From Bacillota bacterium (GTDB taxonomy: Bacteria > Bacillota > Clostridia > DSM-8532): 64,000 bases of DNA. This document shows positions 1 to 7,663 of the stretch, one piece after another. Within the stretch, counting starts at the first letter, position 1; the number at the start of each line of letters is the position of its first letter. A program made the translations under genes and the position numbers. Location: contig JAEZLR010000038.1 in assembly GCA_023415205.1 (NCBI GenBank), positions 1 through 64,000 on the forward strand. The letters are read 5' to 3'. A model generated the notes under the pieces. It was not told the DNA's origin, made no database searches, and saw nothing but the letters and a program-made list of their open reading frames with translations.

Positions 1-166
1 CTCCGATGCGGGCAGCGTGACAAGCTACGCTGCGGAAGCCATGGCATGGGCAGTGGAAAAAGGCATTTTGGCCGGCGCCAACGGCGCTCTGATGCCGAAG
101 GACAACGCAACCCGTGCACAGGTGGCTGCCATTCTTCAAAGATTTATTACTAAAACGGCAAAGTAA
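1..166 (+). CDS. C-terminal end of an S-layer homology (SLH) domain protein, partial
   Basis: Only the last 54 codons are in the window; the reading frame is already open at base 2 and ends at TAA 164-166. The translation contains YAAEAMAWAVEKGILAG followed by LMPKDNATRAQVAAILQRF, the second half of an SLH domain, where the TRAQ/TRAE helix is the family hallmark. SLH domains bind secondary cell-wall polymer and anchor exported proteins to the envelope. What the rest of this protein does cannot be seen. It is not contiguous with the other SLH protein at 29-34 kb but suggests the strain uses SLH anchoring more than once. The domain call is firm; the protein function is unknown. Confidence 0.85.
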   Translation, partial: SDAGSVTSYAAEAMAWAVEKGILAGANGALMPKDNATRAQVAAILQRFITKTAK

Positions 167-179
167 ATATTATAGCGAA

Positions 180-214
180 GGGAGTGTCTCAATGTGAGGC
201 ACTCCCGTTTTTTT
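180..214 (+). terminator. Rho-independent terminator after the SLH gene
   Basis: A 12-pair stem (GGGAGTGTCTCA against TGAGGCACTCCC, one T-G pair) is followed by GTTTTTTT, 13 bases after the SLH stop codon. Confidence 0.9.
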
Positions 215-347
215 GAACCGAAAAACAGACTTGAAATAAGATTTTCTTCATTATGGAATCCAGAAGTTTTTCAATGTAAAATAAGAATATAACTTAAGTA
301 CCTTAGGTAATAATAATAGACAAAAGAATTTGTTGGGAGTGTAAATA

Positions 348-404
348 ATGGAATGCCCTGTATGTGGGGCTAAGCGGGAAGTGTTTCAAGGATTCCAGAA
401 ATAA
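348..404 (+). other. Tiny zinc-ribbon-like ORF, 18 aa, possible gene relic
   Basis: ATG at 348 follows a GGGAG ribosome-site-like sequence at 336-340 and opens MECPVCGAKREVFQGFQK before TAA. CPVCG is a typical first knuckle of a zinc ribbon, but a second CxxC never appears, so this is either the truncated start of a former zinc-ribbon protein or a chance ORF. A terminator-like hairpin follows at 452-475. It is far too short to assign a role. I report it because ribosome site, start and first Cys knuckle are all in place. Confidence 0.25.
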
Positions 405-451
405 TTAAAAAAGTGGTTTTTGTTCAAACATGTCTGATAGAGACGAAAAAA

Positions 452-475
452 TGCGCCCAAAGGGTGCGTTTTTTT
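452..475 (+). terminator. Rho-independent terminator
   Basis: GCGCCC-AAA-GGGTGC hairpin with one G-T pair, then GTTTTTTT. It closes the short stretch that follows the tiny ORF at 348-404 and precedes the DUF2935 gene. Confidence 0.75.
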
Positions 476-558
476 ATGTGATACCCTGTAACCATTCATA
501 AGGTATTAGCATAAACTGAAATTGTAATTTTTTCCTTTATTATAGGGAGGCATTAACC

Positions 559-1482
559 ATGCTCTCAAGTATTGATTTTATAAAACAATCCCTAGGTTTA
601 CATCTGTTTTTTGCAAGGATTATGAAAGAACACTCATTTTTCCTTGAAGTGGGGTTTACACCGAGAGACGCTAGCTTTACTCAACAGGCAGATACTTTTC
701 GCAGGGAATTTGACAGAATTCTAGGAGAAGTTATTTCTTTATCAAACGGTGTTGTTAACCCCGGGGTTCTTCAATCCGGTGAGGTAGTAACACCTTTTAC
801 TTTAAATGCAGAAATGGCAACTACATATTTCACGGGGGTACAAATACCAACTCAATTGACGCAGGCAGAAGCAGGACTATCAGGCGGTGGTATGATAACA
901 GCAAACTCCATGCTTGAACAACAAGTATCGGCGCTTAACCAAAGGGCAATTAATGCAACGACTGCGTTAATACAATTTAAAACAAACATTTTATCTAATG
1001 TACTAAGCTGCAAAATGTTTACATTCAACTATCCCTTGTTGATCATACACATAACTCGTGAGGCAGAATTGTATCTTCTGCAGCTTAGTAGGCTTCAAAG
1101 CAGAGAAGAGATAAATCTGGAAAGAGAAGCCTACGAACTGGAATTTTTCTGGAACAGGCAAATGGCAGAACATGCTAAGTTCATCCGGGGTTTGCTTGAC
1201 CCAACAGAAAACAATTTAATCAGCCAAGCTAATAATTTTGGAAATGAGTTTGATCAATTGACAGCAGAAGCAAAGGCGGCAATGGATGCGACCGCTCCAC
1301 TGGCTGAAGTTACTGTTGAAAGCTTGAAAGCAACTGAGGACTTACGAAATTTCAAAGCGCAAGGCACGCAGGGTATTCTTGCATGTAATATAAAATCAAT
1401 CATTATACCGCTGTTGGGTGATCATGTCTTGCGTGAAGCAAATCATTATTTGAGGTTGTTAAAAATGTTTGAGAGAAGATAA
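559..1482 (+). CDS. DUF2935 family protein (two tandem four-helix domains)
   Basis: This 307-residue protein has no signal peptide or membrane segment. It contains two copies of a DUF2935-type helical unit: residues about 10-145, opening LHLFFARIMKEHSFFLE, and about 165-305, containing EFFWNRQMAEHAKFIRGLLDPTE. His and Glu on the same helices (the KEHSFF and AEHAKF segments) are what a ferritin-like metal-binding bundle would need, but metal binding is inference. The family occurs mainly in spore-forming Firmicutes and has no settled function. ATG 559 has an AGGGAGG ribosome site at 543-549. The gene stands alone between terminator-like structures. Confidence 0.8.
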   Translation: MLSSIDFIKQSLGLHLFFARIMKEHSFFLEVGFTPRDASFTQQADTFRREFDRILGEVISLSNGVVNPGVLQSGEVVTPFTLNAEMATTYFTGVQIPTQLTQAEAGLSGGGMITANSMLEQQVSALNQRAINATTALIQFKTNILSNVLSCKMFTFNYPLLIIHITREAELYLLQLSRLQSREEINLEREAYELEFFWNRQMAEHAKFIRGLLDPTENNLISQANNFGNEFDQLTAEAKAAMDATAPLAEVTVESLKATEDLRNFKAQGTQGILACNIKSIIIPLLGDHVLREANHYLRLLKMFERR

Positions 1483-1508
1483 TAAAGACAATTTCTCAAG
1501 GCAAGTAG

Positions 1509-1544
1509 GGGTTGAGTCTCGTAGTAGAAACAGCGACTCAACCC
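1509..1544 (+). terminator. Perfect 10-bp stem-loop after the DUF2935 gene
   Basis: GGGTTGAGTC and GACTCAACCC flank a 16-base loop. Only TTT follows the stem, so it is a weak intrinsic terminator or a transcript-stabilising 3' structure. It also lies 72 bases upstream of the permease gene. Confidence 0.55.
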
Positions 1545-1615
1545 TTTGCGTCCTTACTAAAAATCCATCGTCTTTACATTTGTAACACAACAAAAAGTAA
1601 GGAGATGGATTAAAG

Positions 1616-2638
1616 ATGAAAGAATTTATTGATCATTTACCGGTGCTATTGTCGGAGACTATAATTTCTGTTGTGACAAGCATCATCCACAATTGGCTCC
1701 CCTTAAGTTTGGCAATACTGACTGCTTCCCTTATGAAAGTATTCATCGATGTAGACAAACTTAAACAGTCAATACTTAAAAAGCCGAAGGTATCCATTCT
1801 TGCCAGCGTTGCTTTCGGTGCTTTTACACCACTGTGCGCCTGCGGTACGATGGCTGTAGTTATTGGATTGCTAACCACAGCCTTGCCATGGGGGCCAGTT
1901 ATAGCATTTTTGACCTCTTCACCGCTCATGAGCCCGGATGGCTTCATTATGATTGCCGGTATACTCAGTCTAAAATTCGCAATTGCCTTAGCCATAGCAT
2001 CAGTTGTTATTGGTCTGGTTTCAGGTGGTTTAACACATTTTATTGAAAAAAAGACTGGTTTTTTAAAAGATCAATTACGATTTACAAAAAGTTCGAAAGC
2101 CCAAGACTGCTGCAGTGCTGCAGCTTCAGAGGCTACATGCGGTTGCACCGCATCCGTGCCTTCTAAGCTAATCTCATCAAAGGATAAAAGTTCTTTTGCA
2201 AGAATGATGAAAAAGCTTCGAATTAAGGAAGTAGGAAAAGCCTTGGTTGATGTGGGCTTAAAGCAAATACTTCTTTACTTCACTATCTTTGCGGGAGTTG
2301 GTTATCTTATTCAATCCTTTGTGCCTACCTCATTAATCGTATCTTTATTCAGCGGAGAAAGCATTTTTTCAGTTCCTTTAGCAGCTTTAATTGGCCTGCC
2401 TTTATATGTTAGCGGCGAAGGAGCAATCCCAGTTATTAAAGCATTAATTGAGGGTGGTGCAGGTGAAGGTGCGATGATGGCATTCATGATAACTGGTCCA
2501 GCAACCAGCGCCTGGGTTATAGCTGGAATAACATCTTTTATGAAAAAGAGAGTTGTTGGCTTATATGTCAGCTACATATTTATCGGTGGAATAATAATCG
2601 GGTACATTTACCAATTGCTCATAGCAATGGGTCTATAA
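1616..2638 (+). CDS. ArsP/YraQ-type permease (putative metal or metalloid efflux)
   Basis: This 340-residue polytopic membrane protein has about eight hydrophobic segments and belongs to the permease family (PF03773) that includes organoarsenical efflux ArsP and YraQ. The signature TPLCACGTMAVVIGLL in the N-terminal half, with closely spaced cysteines in a membrane helix, and the repeat-like glycine-rich LPLYVSGEGAIPV segment in the second half fit the family. Between the halves is a cytosolic loop at about residues 160-185 with CC and CGC clusters that could bind soft metals. It heads a three-gene operon: a Cys-rich protein starts 50 bases later and an ECF sigma factor follows. ATG 1616 has an AAGGAG site. 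The exact substrate (As, Cu, Zn, Cd) is not readable. Confidence 0.8.
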   Translation: MKEFIDHLPVLLSETIISVVTSIIHNWLPLSLAILTASLMKVFIDVDKLKQSILKKPKVSILASVAFGAFTPLCACGTMAVVIGLLTTALPWGPVIAFLTSSPLMSPDGFIMIAGILSLKFAIALAIASVVIGLVSGGLTHFIEKKTGFLKDQLRFTKSSKAQDCCSAAASEATCGCTASVPSKLISSKDKSSFARMMKKLRIKEVGKALVDVGLKQILLYFTIFAGVGYLIQSFVPTSLIVSLFSGESIFSVPLAALIGLPLYVSGEGAIPVIKALIEGGAGEGAMMAFMITGPATSAWVIAGITSFMKKRVVGLYVSYIFIGGIIIGYIYQLLIAMGL

Positions 2639-2687
2639 TCAAGTAGATGCTTTAACATCTAAAATTTAAAGATTGTGAGGTTTCATT

Positions 2688-2897
2688 ATGTTTGAATTCA
2701 AGAAATTAGTGGAAAGAGTAGTAAAAGGAAGAGCTGAGTCTGAGTGTTGTGTTACACCGGATGGTCAGGAAGGGTGCGGATGTGGTTATTTACCAGTAAT
2801 TAATAATGCCGGATGTGGTTGTTGTGAAGAGTCAGAAAAAAATGCAAAGCCTTCAGAAGCTTCTGGATGCAGTTGTTCGTGCTCATCAGTAAAATAG
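2688..2897 (+). CDS. Small cysteine-rich protein, putative metal-binding
   Basis: The 69-residue product contains 13 cysteines, in CC, CGCG, CGCC and CSCSC groups, with a basic N-terminus (FKKLVERVVKGRAE). It has no signal peptide. Such density resembles metallothionein-like or metal-chaperone peptides, although I recognise no named family. A GAGG ribosome site precedes ATG 2688. It lies between an ArsP-type permease and a sigma factor that itself ends in a Cys cluster, so a role in binding or passing on the metal the operon handles is a reasonable inference. An alternative is a zinc-binding partner of the sigma factor. Confidence 0.7.
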   Translation: MFEFKKLVERVVKGRAESECCVTPDGQEGCGCGYLPVINNAGCGCCEESEKNAKPSEASGCSCSCSSVK

Positions 2898-2907
2898 AGG
2901 GATTATA

Positions 2908-3507
2908 GTGGTGAAAAGTATGGCATATAGTACCGAGCAAATATGGGAAGAGTTTAGCTCAGCACTTCGTTCATTTATTTCCCGTAGGGTCCACAACCCT
3001 TCCCAAATTGAGGATATTTTACAGGATGTCTTTGTCAAGATTCATTCTAGCATTGATTCTCTCAAAGATTATACAAAAATTCACAGTTGGGTTTTTCATA
3101 TTACACGGAATACCATCATTGATTATTACCGGAAGCAAAAAATTAAATTTGAGGATATTGATACGATAGCTTTAGAAGATGAAGGGGCCGATAACAACAT
3201 CAATCATATGATTGAATCGGAACCGATTCATAAGGTGGCTGCCGGCCTAAAAGGGATGATTAATGATCTTCCAGAAAAATACTCGCAAGCACTTAATCTT
3301 GTAGAATTCGGAGGGTTATCGCAGGTGGAATTGGCAAAAAGACTGGGGATATCTGTATCGGGTGCCAAGTCCCGTGTCCAGCGAGGACGTCAATTGCTAA
3401 AGGATAGTCTCATGAAGTGCTGCCATTTTGAACTCGATCGCTATGGGATGATTATTAACATTCATCCTATTTGCTGCTGTTGTTGCCATCCAATCAACAA
3501 TAATTAG
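2908..3507 (+). CDS. sigZ: SigZ-like ECF RNA polymerase sigma factor with Cys-rich C-terminus
   Basis: This 199-residue protein has sigma region 2 at about residues 8-80 (DILQDVFVKIHSSIDSL, then WVFHITRNTIIDYYRKQK) and sigma-4 at about 115-170 (LPEKYSQALNLVEFGGLSQ then an HTH, GISVSGAKSRVQRGRQ). This is a complete ECF sigma factor. A SigZ-type tail follows with C171-C172-H173 and a run of five cysteines 189-193 plus H194. No anti-sigma gene lies next to it. The gene starts 10 bases after the Cys-rich ORF and is the third gene of the permease operon. Start is GTG 2908 or, with better spacing from GAGGGA (2897-2902), GTG 2911. Direct metal sensing by the tail is inference. Confidence 0.85.
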   Translation: MVKSMAYSTEQIWEEFSSALRSFISRRVHNPSQIEDILQDVFVKIHSSIDSLKDYTKIHSWVFHITRNTIIDYYRKQKIKFEDIDTIALEDEGADNNINHMIESEPIHKVAAGLKGMINDLPEKYSQALNLVEFGGLSQVELAKRLGISVSGAKSRVQRGRQLLKDSLMKCCHFELDRYGMIINIHPICCCCCHPINNN

Positions 3508-3700
3508 TGATTGCCATTTCTGATGATTGAGTTTAATTCTTACCTAAGACATAGGGTTCTGGTCAGTATAGTCTGTTCTGGTAAACGCGCCATATAAAAA
3601 GAATAAAGATTTATTTCCTTGGTAAGTAGTAGGCTATGATAAAATGATTTTGTATAGTGATAGAATCAATAAAGGGTAAGGCTTTATCCAATTAAAATTA

Positions 3701-3728
3701 TTAAACTGGTTTTTATTTATTGTATAAT
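3701..3728 (+). promoter_or_regulatory. Candidate promoter of arr
   Basis: TATAAT at 3723-3728 is preceded by TTAAAC at 3701-3706 with a 16-base spacer. The -10 box is perfect and the -35 weak. The arr start codon is 28 bases downstream of the -10. Confidence 0.55.
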
Positions 3729-3755
3729 TCCAACAGAAGGAGTAGGTGGGAATAG

Positions 3756-4166
3756 ATGAAGGGACTCTTGGACTCGGGACCTTTCTATCATGGAACAAAG
3801 GCAGACTTAAAGTTGGGTGATTTCCTGGAGCCCGGCTACAGCTCCAACTATGGTCAGAGGAAGAAGGCGAACTTTGTTTATTTTACTGCCACCTTAGATG
3901 CGGCTATATGGGGAGCTGAGCTTGCGGTAGGTGAGAATCCTAGTCGAATCTATCAGGTGGAGCCCATGGGAAGCATTGAGGATGACCCCAATCTGACGGA
4001 TAAAAAGTTCCCAGGGAACCCAACGAGGTCTTACCGTTCCCAGCAGCCACTGAGAGTGGTTGGTGAAGTTTTGAACTGGGAGGGACACACTCCCGAACAG
4101 CTACAAAAAATGCGTGCTCAGCTTGATGAGCTTAAAAGACTTGGCATCGAGGCTATTAATGAGTGA
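3756..4166 (+). CDS. arr: NAD+-rifampin ADP-ribosyltransferase
   Basis: The 136-residue protein covers the whole Arr family length. It opens with FYHGTKADLKLGD (His12), continues with the RKKANFVYFTATLDAAIWGA block (Tyr42), and has EDDPNLTDKKFPGNPTRSYR with Asp76/Asp77. These correspond to the His-Tyr-Asp residues of the Arr active site. Enzymes of this family transfer ADP-ribose from NAD+ to the 23-hydroxyl of rifampicin and inactivate it. The gene is monocistronic, with its own TATAAT promoter and AGGTGG ribosome site. No integron or transposase flanks it here, so it looks like a resident chromosomal copy. Activity in this host is inferred from the family. Confidence 0.92.
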   Translation: MKGLLDSGPFYHGTKADLKLGDFLEPGYSSNYGQRKKANFVYFTATLDAAIWGAELAVGENPSRIYQVEPMGSIEDDPNLTDKKFPGNPTRSYRSQQPLRVVGEVLNWEGHTPEQLQKMRAQLDELKRLGIEAINE

Positions 4167-4332
4167 CCAGTCAATGGGTGATAATTCTTTAAGCTTAAGG
4201 TTTATGGTGTTGATGATGGATGGTTGTGGGCCAGAATTGTTTTGAATAGTAGACTGACCCGAATCATACCATGGTTTCAGGGAATAATTTGCTCCGTGTT
4301 TCAATGAGACTAAATATTTGAGGTATGGTTTT

Positions 4333-4848
4333 ATGGATTATGAAAAAGCAGCCTCCTATTGGATGGATAATACGAAGGGCCCTCGGATGGATCACAAAGC
4401 GCTCTTGGTGGAGATAGAGAAGTACATTCTGGCGCATAACACCTGTGCCCTGGCTACCGGATGGGGTGATTTCGTCCGATGCACACCTATTGAGTACAAT
4501 TATAAGGACAGAAATTTCTGGCTGTTTTCTGAGGGAGGTTTAAAATTCCGCGGGCTTGAAAAGAATAAAAACGTTAGCCTTGCCATCTATGACAGCTATA
4601 CCGGCTTTGTTCAATTGGGGGGAATGCAGATTTCGGGTACTGCCGAGCTTGTGGAGCCATGGACGGAGGAATACATGGATTTATTGGCATTTAAGAAGCT
4701 ATCAGCCGAGAATTTTAAAAAACTTTCAATGACCATGCATCTCATCAAGATTACACCCAGCCGCATTGATTTTCTATCTTCAGAGTTCAAAAAAAGGGGT
4801 TTTGATCCACGGCAACATTTGTGCTTTTCCAACGGCAAGGTTGACTAA
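4333..4848 (+). CDS. Pyridoxamine 5'-phosphate oxidase family FMN-binding protein
   Basis: This 171-residue soluble protein has the split-barrel pattern of PNPOx-like flavoproteins: a helical start (DYEKAASYWMDNTKGP), then LALATGW-like strands around NTCALATGWGDFVRCTPIEYNY, then FWLFSEGGLKFRGLEKNKNVSLAIYD, the classic segment in which the substrate-side strands and the FMN phosphate loop lie. The product probably binds FMN or F420-like flavin and reduces an unknown small molecule; it is not the biosynthetic PdxH. ATG 4333 is preferred over the TTG 15 bases upstream because GAGG at 4320-4323 is well spaced from it. A flavodoxin-like gene follows 53 bases later, which suggests a flavin redox pair. 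Confidence 0.8.
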   Translation: MDYEKAASYWMDNTKGPRMDHKALLVEIEKYILAHNTCALATGWGDFVRCTPIEYNYKDRNFWLFSEGGLKFRGLEKNKNVSLAIYDSYTGFVQLGGMQISGTAELVEPWTEEYMDLLAFKKLSAENFKKLSMTMHLIKITPSRIDFLSSEFKKRGFDPRQHLCFSNGKVD

Positions 4849-4901
4849 TGTGATTTGCTATAACAAGCCGCTTTAACGGAATGATAGGAGGTTCATATAA
4901 A

Positions 4902-5384
4902 GTGGTAATCGCTTATGAATCAAAAACGGGTTTTACCAAGAGGTATGCCGAAATGCTTGCGGCTAGGACGGGGCTAAAAGCTTACCGGGTAAAAGAGATT
5001 TCAAAAAAAAGTCAAGATGAAATCATTTTTCTAGGTTGGATGAAAGCCGGAAAGGTGCAGGGACTTGATAAATTGAAAAACAAAAATGTTAAAGCTGTAT
5101 GTGCATCGGGTACCGCACGAACCGCTGAACCTAATAACGAAGAAGTTATTGCAAGGAATAAGATCGAAGGAAAACCCTTTTTTTATCTGCGTGGCGGATG
5201 TCTGCCCCTAAAAGAGCTGAAGGGTATGGATAAAATCCTAATGTCCTTGTTTTTAAGGATGCTTAAAAGCCGTAAGGACAAAGATGAAGAGCTTCAAGAA
5301 GCCATCAGAAACATTGAAAATGGTTTTGACGGCGTCAAAGCAGAAAATCTTGAACCAGTTCTCCAATGGATGAACGCTAGGTAA
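4902..5384 (+). CDS. Flavodoxin-domain protein
   Basis: The 160-residue product starts VVIAYESKTGFTKRYAEMLA, a flavodoxin phosphate-binding loop (S/T-x-T-G-x-T type) after the first beta strand. IIFLGWMKAGKVQGLDKL and a conserved CASGTA segment follow, as in the flavodoxin-like proteins often annotated flavodoxin_5. It lacks a signal peptide. I take GTG 4902 as start because AGGAGG at 4886-4891 lies inside the longer ORF that begins at ATG 4881, with 10 bases of spacing. It follows a PNPOx-like flavoprotein and precedes tspO, but it is not obviously co-transcribed with tspO, whose ribosome site sits in a hairpin. Confidence 0.75.
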   Translation: MVIAYESKTGFTKRYAEMLAARTGLKAYRVKEISKKSQDEIIFLGWMKAGKVQGLDKLKNKNVKAVCASGTARTAEPNNEEVIARNKIEGKPFFYLRGGCLPLKELKGMDKILMSLFLRMLKSRKDKDEELQEAIRNIENGFDGVKAENLEPVLQWMNAR

Positions 5385-5416
5385 CGCAGGCAATCAATTA
5401 ATAATAAATAACCCGG

Positions 5417-5442
5417 CCCCCTCATAGGATATTGTGAGGGGG
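5417..5442 (+). promoter_or_regulatory. Stem-loop that masks the tspO ribosome site
   Basis: CCCCCTCA and TGAGGGGG form a perfect 8-pair stem around a 10-base loop. The 3' arm contains GAGGGGG, the only Shine-Dalgarno candidate, 8 bases before ATG 5451. No U-tract follows, so translational control or transcript end protection fits better than termination. Confidence 0.6.
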
Positions 5443-5450
5443 CGTGTAAA

Positions 5451-5921
5451 ATGAAGAAGATTAACTGGAATAACCTTCTTATCATCGTACTTACCACTGA
5501 GCTGATAGGTATGCTCGGCAATTTGTTTTCCGGCAACCCAAGGCAAAGCTACACCACATTTATTAAACCGCCGCTATCGCCACCAGGATGGCTTTTTGGC
5601 GTTGTCTGGCCCTTGCTTTATTTACTCATGGGGCTTGGGGCCTATCTCATTTACCAAACGCCGCCGACACTTGAACGTAAAAAGGCAACCACCCTCTATT
5701 GGGTACAGCTCTTTGTTAATTTACTCTGGCCCATTGTGTTTTTCAGTTTTGAGTGGTATTGGATATCCGTCATTATTATTCTATTATTAGATGTCTTGGT
5801 CTTGTTTACTTTACTAAGGTTTTATAAAATTGATAAAGCAGCGGGTTACCTAATGATTCCCTATTTGCTTTGGCTTCTCTTTGCAACCTATTTAAATATT
5901 GGAATTGCATTGTTAAACTAG
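5451..5921 (+). CDS. tspO: TspO/MBR family tryptophan-rich membrane protein
   Basis: This 156-residue protein has five predicted membrane helices and the family landmarks: PPLSPPGWLFGVVWPLLYLLMGLGAYL (the W-x-P-x-x-F/G-x-V-W region), aromatic LYWVQLFVNLLWPIVFF and a final helix PYLLWLLFATYLNIGIALLN. TspO proteins are homologues of the mitochondrial translocator protein. Bacterial forms bind porphyrins and cholesterol-like ligands and can degrade protoporphyrin IX in light and oxygen. The gene is preceded by a hairpin that includes its ribosome site and is followed by a terminator. Porphyrin binding is notable because a possible tetrapyrrole locus lies far downstream at 57-64 kb, but nothing links the two directly. 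Confidence 0.92.
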   Translation: MKKINWNNLLIIVLTTELIGMLGNLFSGNPRQSYTTFIKPPLSPPGWLFGVVWPLLYLLMGLGAYLIYQTPPTLERKKATTLYWVQLFVNLLWPIVFFSFEWYWISVIIILLLDVLVLFTLLRFYKIDKAAGYLMIPYLLWLLFATYLNIGIALLN

Positions 5922-5928
5922 AATTATT

Positions 5929-5959
5929 GAGCTACATCTAGCATATGCAGCTCTTTTTA
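5929..5959 (+). terminator. Rho-independent terminator after tspO
   Basis: GAGCTACAT and ATGCAGCTC pair with one mismatch around a 7-base loop, followed by TTTTTA, seven bases after the tspO stop codon. Confidence 0.75.
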
Positions 5960-6081
5960 TTTGCCTGTGGCAGCAACCCTAAGACATCTGACCACGATTC
6001 TGATCTGGTTACAGTAGTATTAATGAGCTTATCTTCATGGTGGGCTGGAAACGCTTTTATATTAATTGGTTATTATGTCAT

Positions 6082-6110
6082 TTGACTTTTTTATTTCAAA
6101 TACATACAAT
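6082..6110 (+). promoter_or_regulatory. Sigma-A type promoter of the DUF362 gene
   Basis: TTGACT (6082-6087), 17-base spacer, TACAAT (6105-6110). This leaves an untranslated leader of roughly 120 bases before ATG 6239. In the rest of the 317-base gap I see only the tspO terminator. Confidence 0.7.
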
Positions 6111-6238
6111 TTTATCTAGTGCGTTTATTTACTTGAAATGAAGTGATTCTAGATCGTCTAGGGCAATAGAGATAGAGGGGAAATAATAAATATTTGATTA
6201 AGAAACAAGTAGTTCAGCATTTGCTTTAGGAGGCTTGT

Positions 6239-7387
6239 ATGGGAAAGGTTATTGTACAGGAATGCACAAATTATGAAGTGGAAACCGTAATGGAAAAAAT
6301 CAATGCTGCAGTAGATATCCTTGGCGGATGGGATAAGTTTGTAAAGCCGCAGGATAAAGTACTCCTAAAGGTGAATCTGATTGGACCCAAGACTTCGGAT
6401 TCGGCTGCAGTTACGCACTCTGAATTTGTCAGAGCGATGGTAAGAATATTAAAGAGCAAAAACTGCAATGTATGGATCGGTGACAGCTCAGGAGGAGCCA
6501 TAGCAGGAATAGCGCCTACTGCACAGGGCTTTAAAGTTGCAGGATATGAGAAGGTTGCTCAGGAAGAAGGCGCGCAGATAAAGAATTTTGACCGTGAGGG
6601 TGTGATGGCGGTACAACCGGAAAGTCGATGTGAAGAAACAATGTATATCGCAAAGCCAATGTTCGATGCTGATGTGGTAATTAATCTACCGAAGTTGAAA
6701 ACACACTCGGCGCAGATTTTTTCCGGAGCTGTAAAAAATGTATTTGGATGCATACCAGGGCTCAGAAAGGCGTTGTATCACAAAATGGCTCCCGATCCAA
6801 GCGATTTTGGGCAGATTATCTGCGATATCCACAAAGCGACTAAAATCAACCTTCACATTATGGATGGGATTCTGGCCATGCAGGGAGAGGGGCCGACAGC
6901 GGGTAGTGTTTATCACTCTGGAAAAGTCCTTATCAGTGAAGATCCATTGGCATTGGATGTTGTTGCTGCAAAAATGGTGGGAATGAAGGTTGAGGATATA
7001 CCGATACTGGAAACGGCACGGAAACGGAATCTCGGGGAGAGTCGGCTAGAAAAAATCACACTTGCAGGTGATCTTAATCAAATTCCCAGGCTGGAGAATT
7101 TTAAACTACCCAAACGTTTCAGAGAGACTAAAAAGCGCAATAGTAAAGCTCTGGTAAAAGTCATTGAATTTTTTAACACCCATCCGAGGATCAATCTTAA
7201 TAAATGTAAAAAGTGCAATATGTGTGTGGAAAGCTGTCCGGTTCAGGCTATTGACAAGGAGACGAAGCGAATTAATTATGATATCTGCATAGAGTGTATG
7301 TGCTGTCACGAGTTATGCCTGTTTAAGGCCGTTGAGCTTAAAAATAATAATAGGATGGCAGGTTTGATATCAGGCTTCTTTAGATAA
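6239..7387 (+). CDS. DUF362 domain protein with C-terminal 2x[4Fe-4S] ferredoxin domain
   Basis: Residues 1 to about 290 form a DUF362 domain (LLKVNLIGPKTSDSAAVTHS; FDADVVINLPKLKTHSAQIFSGAVKNVFG; final LDVVAAKMVGM), a family seen in anaerobes and of unsettled enzymology. Residues about 315-365 carry two ferredoxin motifs, CKKCNMCVESCP and CIECMCCHELCL, spaced as in bacterial 2[4Fe-4S] ferredoxins; the second is CxxCMCCxxxC-like. The protein lacks export signals, so it is probably a cytosolic iron-sulfur electron carrier or reductase. An AGGAGG ribosome site precedes ATG 6239. It is monocistronic between a good promoter and a strong terminator. Confidence 0.88.
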   Translation: MGKVIVQECTNYEVETVMEKINAAVDILGGWDKFVKPQDKVLLKVNLIGPKTSDSAAVTHSEFVRAMVRILKSKNCNVWIGDSSGGAIAGIAPTAQGFKVAGYEKVAQEEGAQIKNFDREGVMAVQPESRCEETMYIAKPMFDADVVINLPKLKTHSAQIFSGAVKNVFGCIPGLRKALYHKMAPDPSDFGQIICDIHKATKINLHIMDGILAMQGEGPTAGSVYHSGKVLISEDPLALDVVAAKMVGMKVEDIPILETARKRNLGESRLEKITLAGDLNQIPRLENFKLPKRFRETKKRNSKALVKVIEFFNTHPRINLNKCKKCNMCVESCPVQAIDKETKRINYDICIECMCCHELCLFKAVELKNNNRMAGLISGFFR

Positions 7388-7465
7388 TAGATCTGATAAT
7401 GGCTGATAAAGGACAGATGAAAGATTATTTCATAATGGCTATTTTCATAGGGGCAATAAACTAAT

Positions 7466-7501
7466 TGCAAGGGTAAGGAGTTCTTACCTTTGCATTTTTT
7501 T
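7466..7501 (+). terminator. Rho-independent terminator after the DUF362 gene
   Basis: A 12-pair stem (TGCAAGGGTAAG with CTTACCTTTGCA, one G-T pair) is followed by TTTTTTT. Confidence 0.9.
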
Positions 7502-7663
7502 ATTCTCACATGGATTTTTTTAATATTAATAAATTCCAGATACTTTGTGCCGGTTTAATTGATTAGTAATAAATTACCAACATCTGATAATAATCTCTAT
7601 TTTTAATTGCTATCACACCCTATAGAATTTACATAAAATCAATAATAGCATGGAGGAATGATT

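Noticed and set aside
4318..4332. TTG start for the PNPOx-like gene
   Set aside because: The Shine-Dalgarno GAGG overlaps or follows this codon, so translation from ATG 4333 is favoured.
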